Source: Thermofilaceae archaeon (GTDB taxonomy: Archaea > Thermoproteota > Thermoprotei > Thermofilales > Thermofilaceae). From it: DNA of 12,597 nt. The stretch's first letter is position 1; every line of letters starts with the position of its first letter. The stretch lies in contig JALVKT010000095.1 in assembly GCA_027027675.1 (NCBI GenBank), forward strand, positions 1 through 12,597, in the 5' to 3' direction. A program made the position numbers and the translations under genes. The notes beneath the pieces were generated by a model that worked only from the letters and a program-made list of their open reading frames with translations, was not told the origin of the DNA and searched no databases. This document shows, piece by piece, positions 6,250 through 12,045 of this stretch.

Positions 6250-6263
6250 GGAAGAAATTTATT
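6250..6263 (+). promoter_or_regulatory. BRE/TATA promoter of the NirJ/Ahb-like radical SAM gene
   Basis: GGAAGAAATTTATT closely fits the archaeal BRE plus TATA pattern (purine-AAA followed by TTTAWW). The TATA centre is about 27 nt upstream of GTG 6288, so the mRNA is probably leaderless. This also supports that GTG as the start. Confidence 0.65.
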
Positions 6264-6287
6264 CCTTAGAGCCGCTATACCTATCAG

Positions 6288-7862
6288 GTGATATGTGTGG
6301 CCGGGAAAAACACCGGCCTAACGGCCGCCCTCATGTCCTTCAAGCTCATGCTCGGGAACCCGGTCTCACGTGCAATCCTCAGGAGCCTCCTCAAAAAGTA
6401 CGAGATAAACGGCCGCACCCTCCCAGCCCTCTACTGGGCGCTCAGCATATACGCCGGCGAGACCATCAAGTGCCCCCTCACGCTCAGGTTCCAGGCCGGC
6501 ATACTCGGCAAGATCCTCGACCTCGGCGTCAAGATAGCGCGCGGCGACCCGGAGGAGGTGAAGAAGGCCCTCCTCAGGGACCCCCACATTAGGCGCGGCA
6601 TCTGGGTCGTCCTCGAGGGCATCGCCCGCTACGGCGTGACGGTGCCCCAGAAGCTGGCCGCACCCTTCCTCATAGTGTGGAACTTCACAAACCTCTGCAA
6701 CTTCCGCTGCCTCCACTGCTACCAGCGCGCCAGCACGCCGCTCCCCACGGAGCTCAGCCTCGAGGAGAAGCTCCAGGTGGTCGACCAGCTCGACAGGGCC
6801 GGCGTCGCAGCCGTCGCGCTGAGCGGGGGCGAGCCGACGATACACCCGCACTTCCTCCGCATAGTCCGCGAGCTCAGCAGCCGCGGCATCTACACGTCCG
6901 TCGCAACGAACGGCTCCACCTTCGCGGACAAGGAGAAGCTTGAGAAGGCTGTGAAGGCCGGCCTCAAGTACGTCGAGGTGAGCGTCGACTCGGCTAGGCC
7001 GGAGAAGCACGACGCTTTCCGCGGCGTCCCCGGCGCCTGGAGGCGGGCCGTGAAGGCCTTGGAGAACGCCGTGGAGCTCGGCGTGGCCCATGGCATGGCC
7101 ACTATTATGAGCAAGGACACGCTCCACGAGATCGACGACATACTCGACCTTGCGGAGAGCATAGGCGTTAAGAGGGTGATATTCTTCAACTTCGTCCCCA
7201 CGGGCAGGGCGCGGGGCATAGCGAGGGTCGACCTGACCCCGGAGGAGAGGGAGGAGTTTATGCGCATACTCTACAGGGAGATGCAGCGCCGCAGCCTCGA
7301 GATTCTGACCACGGCGCCCCAGTACGCGCCCATAACGCTGGAGCTGAGCGGCGGCGAGGAGGTGACGCCCGCCCACTTCTACATCGGCAAGAACGACGCC
7401 GTTAGGACGCTCGCCGAGTTCATAGGCGGCTGCGGGGCTGGGAGGATATACGCGGGCCTCGAGCCCGACGGCACGGTTGTGCCATGCGTCTTCCTCCCGA
7501 TACCCGTGGGGAACGTGAGGAACAGGGACTTCTACGAGATATGGAACAACAGCCGCATATTCTCCATGCTCAGGGACAGGGACAGCTTCACGGGCAACTG
7601 TGGCAAGTGCCCCTACAGGTACATATGCGGCGGCTGCCGCGCAAGGGCCTACCACTACACACTCAACCTCATAGGCGACGACCCCGGCTGCACTCTCAAC
7701 AAGGACGTGTGGGAGCGCGTGCTCCGCGGAGAATACGAGGAGAAGGAGTTGAGCGAGTTCAGCTGGGTGGAGGGCGAGGTCTTCCTCAGGAGGCCGAGGC
7801 TATTCCTGCCGAGGAGGGCCGCGGCCGTGGAGGCCCAGCCCGTGCCCCTGCCGGCCGCGTAA
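6288..7862 (+). CDS. Radical SAM/SPASM protein of the NirJ/AhbC/AhbD-like family with N-terminal extension
   Basis: A 524-residue enzyme. The N-terminal 125 residues are a helical domain without a motif I recognise. The radical SAM barrel begins with CNFRCLHC (Cys137, 141, 144) and ALSGGEPT (177-184). The C-terminal SPASM-type region has CGAG (Cys382), PDGTVVPCVFLP (Cys400), CGKCPYRYICGGCRARAY (Cys438, 441, 447, 450) and DDPGC (Cys468), closely matching NirJ and AhbC/AhbD, which modify side chains of haem precursors. Many uncharacterised archaeal paralogues share this signature, so a haem role is only a suggestion; no other haem gene is in the window. GTG 6288 is chosen because a good BRE/TATA lies about 27 nt upstream; GTG 6297 or ATG 6333 are possible. 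Codons are strongly C-ending, more so than in the genes downstream. Confidence 0.92.
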   Translation: MICVAGKNTGLTAALMSFKLMLGNPVSRAILRSLLKKYEINGRTLPALYWALSIYAGETIKCPLTLRFQAGILGKILDLGVKIARGDPEEVKKALLRDPHIRRGIWVVLEGIARYGVTVPQKLAAPFLIVWNFTNLCNFRCLHCYQRASTPLPTELSLEEKLQVVDQLDRAGVAAVALSGGEPTIHPHFLRIVRELSSRGIYTSVATNGSTFADKEKLEKAVKAGLKYVEVSVDSARPEKHDAFRGVPGAWRRAVKALENAVELGVAHGMATIMSKDTLHEIDDILDLAESIGVKRVIFFNFVPTGRARGIARVDLTPEEREEFMRILYREMQRRSLEILTTAPQYAPITLELSGGEEVTPAHFYIGKNDAVRTLAEFIGGCGAGRIYAGLEPDGTVVPCVFLPIPVGNVRNRDFYEIWNNSRIFSMLRDRDSFTGNCGKCPYRYICGGCRARAYHYTLNLIGDDPGCTLNKDVWERVLRGEYEEKELSEFSWVEGEVFLRRPRLFLPRRAAAVEAQPVPLPAA

Positions 7863-7876
7863 ACCCTTAAACCCTT
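7861..7876 (+). repeat. Short tandem duplication AAACCCTT x2 after the radical SAM gene
   Basis: Two exact copies of AAACCCTT (7861-7868 and 7869-7876) begin within the TAA stop codon. A five-T run follows at 7885-7889 and could act as a weak terminator. Probably a chance or slippage duplication. Confidence 0.35.
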
Positions 7877-7919
7877 ACCATGCATTTTTCACAGGCCGAG
7901 CTGCCTGTGGTGGAACCCT

Positions 7920-8450
7920 TTGAGACAGTGGAGAAGAGAGCTTTCCAGGATATACGGGGCGCTCTCCGAGGAGGCCCCCGTGAAGAGGGCCTTGGACGTG
8001 GGCACGGGCATGGGCGTGAACCTTGGGCTCATGCTCTCCTCCCTGCCCCGCGAGTTCGAGGTGTACAGCGTCGACGTCGACCCCGGGGCTCTGGACGCGG
8101 CGCGGGAGGCGTATAGGGCAGAGGTGGATGCGGGGCGGCTCGTGCTCGTGGAGGCCCCGGCGGAGGAGCTGCCCTTCAGCGACGAGTACTTCGGCCTCTC
8201 CGCCGCCGCGACTGTGCTCCACCACGTGTCTGATAGGAGGGCTGCTCTGGGCGAGCTGCGCAGGACTCTGGCCCGGGGCGGCTTCGCGGTGGTTATGGAC
8301 TGGACTCCGGGGAGCAGGCTTAACCCTCACTCGCCCGGCCTGATGGAGGAGAGCATGAGGGAAGTCTTCTCCGTGTTCGAGGAGCTGTTCTACGTCGAGG
8401 ACGTCAGGATATATAGGGACTACTACGTGCTTGTCGGGAGTAGGCGTTGA
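7920..8450 (+). CDS. Class I SAM-dependent methyltransferase (small)
   Basis: A 176-residue methyltransferase with a Rossmann fold. Motif I is LDVGTGMGVN (25-34), motif II is VDVDP (51-55), and AATVLHHV (96-103) is the post-motif segment typical of type 11/UbiE-like enzymes. It is short, with a reduced cap and C terminus, so the substrate cannot be guessed. The in-frame start is TTG 7920 with GGTGG 6 nt upstream; there is no in-frame ATG upstream. An ATG at 7880 opens a different frame with a plausible N-terminal peptide, raising the possibility of a frameshift near 7950 (see findings). The stop overlaps the TTG of the next methyltransferase by 4 bases, so the two are probably co-translated. 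Confidence 0.85.
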   Translation: MRQWRRELSRIYGALSEEAPVKRALDVGTGMGVNLGLMLSSLPREFEVYSVDVDPGALDAAREAYRAEVDAGRLVLVEAPAEELPFSDEYFGLSAAATVLHHVSDRRAALGELRRTLARGGFAVVMDWTPGSRLNPHSPGLMEESMREVFSVFEELFYVEDVRIYRDYYVLVGSRR

Positions 8451-9331
8451 CGCTCCTCTTCTACACGGTCAGGGGGCTCGAGGAGGCGCTCGCCGCCGAG
8501 CTGCGCGCCAAGGGCTACCATGTTTCCTGGGTGCGCCCCAGCAGGGTTGCGGCGGAGGGGCGCGGGGAGTGGCCTAGGACAGCGTCACGGGCCGCGAGGC
8601 TTCTGGGCTTGGGGCGCGCAGGGGCGTCTACGAGGAGCCTCAGGCTTGCACTGCGGGGGCTGCTTGTGAGGGGCGTGCCGTGTAGGGTTAGGGGCTACGT
8701 CCACGGCCGCTGCTACTCTGCGAGGATGCTTGAGCTCGTGGCTGCGAGGGAGGCTTCCCGGAGGGGGTGCGGCCCGGGCGTGCTGCTCGTCGACTACTAC
8801 TGTGGTGAGGGGCTTCTGCTCGCGGCAGTGGAGGAGGCAGTGCTTTGGCGGGGTAGGCGCTCCTACTATGTCGGGGGGCACCCGGCCACCCTTAACCCGC
8901 TGATAGCCGCGGCCATCCCGTTCCTCGCCGGCGTGACGAGTGGCGTGTTGCTGGACCCTCTATGCGGCTCCGGCACTATACCGGTGGAGGCGGCGCTAGG
9001 CGCCGGGCTGTTGGGCCTATGCTCCGATGTGGAGCGCGGCTATGCGAGGATCGCGTTGGAGGCGGCGGCGAGGGCCGGGGCATGGGTGGAGGTTTTCGTG
9101 GCAGACGTTGAGAGGCACCCCGTGGGGAAGGTCGACCTTGTGGCGACTGATCCTCCCCGCGGGGACAAGAGCGTACATGTGAGGCTTGCCCGGGCGGCTG
9201 TTCGCCTGGGCCGGCTGGCGGCGCTTGTAACGCCCTTCAGGGAGGCTGCCTCGCTTGTGCGGGGCCGCGTGTACGCCACGTTTCAGGGGGGAGAAAAAGT
9301 GTACGTTGCCGTGGGGGAGCCCGTGGAGTAG
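8447..9331 (+). CDS. Trm14/RlmL-like RNA methyltransferase, short form
   Basis: A 294-residue putative RNA (guanine-N2) methyltransferase of the UPF0020 type. The N terminus (LLFYTVRGLEEALAAELRAK, 3-22) matches the start of Trm14/RlmL proteins. The following THUMP-like part is shorter than usual, making the protein smaller than the roughly 380 residues of characterised Trm14. The catalytic domain has HPATLNPLIAAA (145-156), motif I DPLCGSGTIPVEAAL (170-184) and motif IV as TDPPRG (234-239), where the family normally has D/N-PP-Y/F-G. Replacement of the aromatic residue by Arg is unusual and may alter base positioning. It starts at TTG 8447 within the TGA of the preceding methyltransferase (TTGA). 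The tRNA or rRNA target is unknown. Confidence 0.85.
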   Translation: MTLLFYTVRGLEEALAAELRAKGYHVSWVRPSRVAAEGRGEWPRTASRAARLLGLGRAGASTRSLRLALRGLLVRGVPCRVRGYVHGRCYSARMLELVAAREASRRGCGPGVLLVDYYCGEGLLLAAVEEAVLWRGRRSYYVGGHPATLNPLIAAAIPFLAGVTSGVLLDPLCGSGTIPVEAALGAGLLGLCSDVERGYARIALEAAARAGAWVEVFVADVERHPVGKVDLVATDPPRGDKSVHVRLARAAVRLGRLAALVTPFREAASLVRGRVYATFQGGEKVYVAVGEPVE

Positions 9332-9372
9332 CCTGTATGGGGTTGGTGTACGGCGAAACTATTATTGCCGCG

Positions 9373-10293
9373 TTACTTCTGCGCCTCCGCGGCCGGTCCT
9401 CTGCGGCGCCAGTGCCTGTAGGCTATGTATGCCACGCCTATTATGGCCCAGAGCGGCGAGAGCCCCAGGGTGAGTATTACGAGGCCCGCGATCACGGTGT
9501 ACGCGGTGTAGACTGCGTCGCGGAGGATGCTGCCCCAGTCGGGGCCTGGGAGGGCCTGCCTGGTGGGGGCCGTTATCGTCACCGTTATGGTTGCGTAGTC
9601 GATCCGCCTCTGCAGGTTCTTCATGAGCGCTTCCAGGTACTCTATCTGGCTTCTCACGCGTGAGAGCCTGTCCTCTACCTGGAGCACCTCTCCCACGCTC
9701 CTGGCCTTTCCGAGGAGTTCGAGGAGCCTCTGCTCCTCCGCCTTCAGGTTTCTAAGCCTCGCCTGGAGGTCTATGTACTGGTTCGTGACGTCCTGGGCGT
9801 TCTGGCTCACCGAGACGAGTCTGCCGATGGACTTTATCTGCTCCAGCGCCTCGCCGTACCTGTCCGCGGGAACCTTTATGGCGACGACGGCCCGGGGCTT
9901 TTCGCCGAGCGTAACCCTCTCCCAGGCGACGTATCCGCCCAGCGTCTTCGCCACGTCCTCGACTCGGCGGGCAGCCTCCTGGACGTCCGGGGACTCCAGG
10001 GAGACCTCGGCGGTGTAGGTTATCATTCGGGAGGGGGGCTCTATGTCTCCGGAGCTCGTAGCCGTGCCCCCTGTTGCCGGGCTTCCGCTTTCCGCCTTGG
10101 CCGGCACCGCTGGCCCCGTGGGCGCGGCGCGCTGCGGCTGCTGGTAGACGGGGGCGGGGCGGGGGGCTGCGGCCTGGCTGATGGGGTGGAGGTAGAGGAA
10201 GCCTGCGGCGTAGGAGGCCGCTATTACGAGTACGATGATGAGTGCGAGCTTTGCCTTGGGGCTTAGCCCCAGCTTTGGAGCCACAACTTCCAC
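9373..10293 (-). CDS. DUF4349 domain membrane-anchored protein
   Basis: A 306-residue protein. An N-terminal transmembrane helix or signal anchor (about 15-35) is followed by a Pro/Ala/Ser/Thr/Gly-rich linker (41-88). The DUF4349 region (90-242) shows RMITYTAEVSLE, TLGGYVAWERV, KVPADRYGEALEQIKSIG and QDVTNQYIDLQARLRNLKAE. Residues 174-232 form a long coiled coil (ARLRNLKAEEQRLLELLG onward). Two further hydrophobic segments (about 263-292) precede a basic tail. Most of the protein is probably extracytoplasmic. The family is of unknown function; bacterial members are often lipoproteins. The GTG at 10293 is used, but GTG 10284 lies 5 nt after GGTGG and would remove three residues. It is convergent with the Trm14-like gene, 41 bases apart. 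Confidence 0.88.
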   Translation of the reverse strand: MEVVAPKLGLSPKAKLALIIVLVIAASYAAGFLYLHPISQAAAPRPAPVYQQPQRAAPTGPAVPAKAESGSPATGGTATSSGDIEPPSRMITYTAEVSLESPDVQEAARRVEDVAKTLGGYVAWERVTLGEKPRAVVAIKVPADRYGEALEQIKSIGRLVSVSQNAQDVTNQYIDLQARLRNLKAEEQRLLELLGKARSVGEVLQVEDRLSRVRSQIEYLEALMKNLQRRIDYATITVTITAPTRQALPGPDWGSILRDAVYTAYTVIAGLVILTLGLSPLWAIIGVAYIAYRHWRRRGPAAEAQK

Positions 10294-10317
10294 CTTTACC
10301 CTTCTAGCCTGTGAGGG

Positions 10318-10338
10318 GGATATAAGCTAGGCTTATCC
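10318..10338. promoter_or_regulatory. Shared divergent promoter with interrupted palindrome
   Basis: TAAGC-TAG-GCTTA (10323-10335) is an inverted repeat, extended on both sides by GGATA and TCC. On the minus strand GCTTATAT works as a TATA box about 30 nt before the DUF4349 start. On the plus strand ATATAAG or GCTTATCC could serve the HAD gene at 10359. It is the only AT-rich spot in this gap. Confidence 0.5.
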
Positions 10339-10358
10339 GGGCTACGTCTCAGAGGCCT

Positions 10359-11147
10359 TTGAGGGGAAAAGGATTTCTCGGGCTCCGCGTTTCAAGGGTT
10401 GTGCTTGCCAGCTTCGACCTCTGGGCTACGCTCCTCGACACGAGGCTCTTCTACCGTGAAATGGCGGCCAGGCTGTCGCTCAAGACGGGGCTCGACAGGG
10501 CGGCGGCTGAGAAGCTCCTCCTGGAGGCGTACAGGGCCGTGAAGGAGGAGAGGGCTGCCGGCAGGGTCAGGGGGGAGCGGCCGGTTGAGGACTCGCTGCT
10601 CGTCGCGGAGAGGGTGACGCACGGCCTCCTAAGCCCCGACGACCTCCTCGACGCGGCGGCGGAGGCCGCATACAAGGTGGACGCGAGGGGCCTCGTGCTC
10701 CCGGGCGCGAGGGAGGCCCTCACCGTCGCCAGGGAGTCGGGGTTCAGGGTGGGCGTCGTGAGCAACGTGGTGTTCTGGCACGGCCAGGTGTCGAGGCTTG
10801 TCCTGTGGAGGGCGGGCCTCAGGAGCATGGTCGACTTCCAGGTGTACGCCGACGAGGCCGGCTGTCTGAAGCCCTGCACACGCATATTCAGGGAGGCCTT
10901 GGAGCGGGCCGAGGCGGGGCCGGGCGAGGCCGTCCACATAGGCGACAGTCTGCGCGAGGACGCCTTGGGCGCGCTCATGGCCGGCATGAAGGCGGTGCTC
11001 GTCGCGCCCAGCCTGGAGCCAAGCGTGAACCCCGACTTGGGCCTGGCCGTGGCCCGCAGGGTGGACGAGGCCGTGGAGGCGGGGCTTAGCCTACTCGGCC
11101 TGGCTAGCAGTAGGCGCCGCGGTACGCGTCGCGGCGGAGAAGGCTGA
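10359..11147 (+). CDS. HAD-superfamily hydrolase with atypical motif I (DLWAT)
   Basis: A 262-residue HAD protein with an alpha-helical cap (about 30-110). Motif I is ASFDLWATLLD, with nucleophile Asp20; the second Asp of DxDGT is Trp22 and the Gly is Ala23. Motif II is VVSNVV (Ser135), motif III is LKPCTRIF (Lys171), and motif IV is HIGDSLREDALGA (Asp196, Asp201). Haloacid dehalogenases also have an aromatic residue at this motif I position (DAYGT), and many archaeal paralogues have DxWGT, so the protein need not be a classical phosphatase. The TTG 10359 start is uncertain; GTG 10401 would begin four codons before the catalytic Asp. The last 44 bases overlap the nitrilase gene tail to tail, and the Arg/Gly-rich C-terminal tail is encoded there. 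Confidence 0.85.
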   Translation: MRGKGFLGLRVSRVVLASFDLWATLLDTRLFYREMAARLSLKTGLDRAAAEKLLLEAYRAVKEERAAGRVRGERPVEDSLLVAERVTHGLLSPDDLLDAAAEAAYKVDARGLVLPGAREALTVARESGFRVGVVSNVVFWHGQVSRLVLWRAGLRSMVDFQVYADEAGCLKPCTRIFREALERAEAGPGEAVHIGDSLREDALGALMAGMKAVLVAPSLEPSVNPDLGLAVARRVDEAVEAGLSLLGLASSRRRGTRRGGEG

Positions 11148-11907
11148 GCACCGGCACCTTTCTCCTAGCCTCCTCGACGGCGCCCCTGTCGAGCTCGACC
11201 GTTGCTGATGCTTCTCCGACGCCGAGGTTTAGGAGTACGTGGCCCATGGGGGAGGCTACGAGGCTGTGCCCCGTGAAGACGTCGCCGGTCTGGCCCACGG
11301 CTACGAGGAAGGCGGTGTTTTCGTGCGCCCTGGCCGTTGTGAGTGTGAGCCACTGTTCGAGCTTGTAGGGGCCCGCGTACCAGGCGGCTGGGACGAGGAA
11401 GAGGTCTGCCCCCATGAGCGCCTCGGCCCTGAACAGCTCGGGGAAGCGTAGGTCGAAGCAGACTGCGAGGCCCGCTGTGAACTCGCCCAGCCTCGCCGTT
11501 ACCGGGCCGGGGCCGGGGGCGAAGAGGCTCGACTCCCTGTAGCCGTACGCGTCGAAGAGGTGGACCTTCCTGTAGACCGCGGCTACGCGGCCCCTGTCGG
11601 CGAGCACTGCGGCGTTGTATACGTGGCCCTCCTCGAGCAGGTACATTGTGAAGAGCACCGCGAAGCCCCTCTCGCGGGAAGCATCTAGGATAGCTGAGGC
11701 GAAGGGGCCGTCCAGGGGCTCGGCGAGCCTTCTCACGTAGCCGGGGGAGAGCTTCCCGCCGTTTTCGACGCCCATGAGGTATTCTGGTAGAACCAGTAGG
11801 TCTGTGTCGCCGGCGCCCTCCACTGCTTGTAGGGCGCGTCTAAGGTTTTCCTCCTTCGCCCGCGTCGACGCTAGCTGTGCAAGCGTGACCCTCACCGTTG
11901 ACACCAT
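11104..11907 (-). CDS. Nitrilase-superfamily carbon-nitrogen hydrolase
   Basis: A 267-residue amidohydrolase with the full catalytic triad: Glu42 (LVLPEYL), Lys114 (YRKVHLFD) and Cys150 (AVCFDLRFPELFR). YRKVHLFD and CFDLRFPE resemble the Nit1/Nit2 (omega-amidase, deaminated glutathione amidase) branch, so hydrolysis of a small amide is likely; the exact substrate is not predictable. The length is normal for the family. ATG 11907 is the start, with a weak TATA-like ACTAGTA about 24 nt upstream. Its 3' end overlaps the convergent HAD gene by 44 bases. Confidence 0.92.
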   Translation of the reverse strand: MVSTVRVTLAQLASTRAKEENLRRALQAVEGAGDTDLLVLPEYLMGVENGGKLSPGYVRRLAEPLDGPFASAILDASRERGFAVLFTMYLLEEGHVYNAAVLADRGRVAAVYRKVHLFDAYGYRESSLFAPGPGPVTARLGEFTAGLAVCFDLRFPELFRAEALMGADLFLVPAAWYAGPYKLEQWLTLTTARAHENTAFLVAVGQTGDVFTGHSLVASPMGHVLLNLGVGEASATVELDRGAVEEARRKVPVLSLLRRDAYRGAYC

Positions 11908-11940
11908 GCTTTCACACCCAAAAGGTACTAGTATGAGTTG

Positions 11941-11997
11941 CTACCCGGCAGGCTTCACGTCCCGCCCGAAGAGGATACTAGCAAGAGAGCGTCCCAT
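11941..11997 (-). CDS. Possible 18-codon small ORF upstream of the nitrilase gene
   Basis: Peptide MGRSLASILFGRDVKPAG. It has an ATG with AGGAG 8 nt upstream and ends 33 bases before the nitrilase start, on the same strand. It may be a leader peptide or chance; there is no homology evidence. Confidence 0.18.
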   Translation of the reverse strand: MGRSLASILFGRDVKPAG

Positions 11998-12020
11998 AAA
12001 GGGTTCTCCTATAGTGGGCG

Positions 12021-12040
12021 AGAAAAGAAAAAAGAGAGGA
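12021..12040 (-). terminator. T-rich terminator after the disulfide oxidoreductase gene
   Basis: Starting five bases after the TAG stop, the minus strand is a pyrimidine tract of about 20 bases containing TTTTTTCTTTT, a typical intrinsic termination signal of archaea without a stem-loop. Confidence 0.65.
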
Positions 12041-12045
12041 AGTTT

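Noticed and set aside
6100..6592. Two plus-strand frames (6100-6291 and 6140-6592) that start in the AT-rich promoter region, one with a hydrophobic start
   Set aside because: The hydrophobic residues come from AT-rich DNA. The first overlaps the regulator start, and the second continues as a shadow of the radical SAM gene.
6366..7655. A 429-codon open frame on the minus strand
   Set aside because: It is antisense to the radical SAM gene at 6288-7862, which has clear catalytic motifs. The frame stays open because of the C-ending codon bias and shows no recognisable domain.
4234..7919. A precursor peptide gene for a RiPP next to the radical SAM enzymes
   Set aside because: The gaps 4234-4348, 5633-5684, 6123-6287 and 7863-7919 contain no small ORF with a leader/core pattern and a convincing ribosome site.
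10451..10987. Minus-strand frame of 178 codons inside the HAD gene
   Set aside because: It is an antisense shadow; the composition is Ser/Arg/Pro-rich and there are no motifs.
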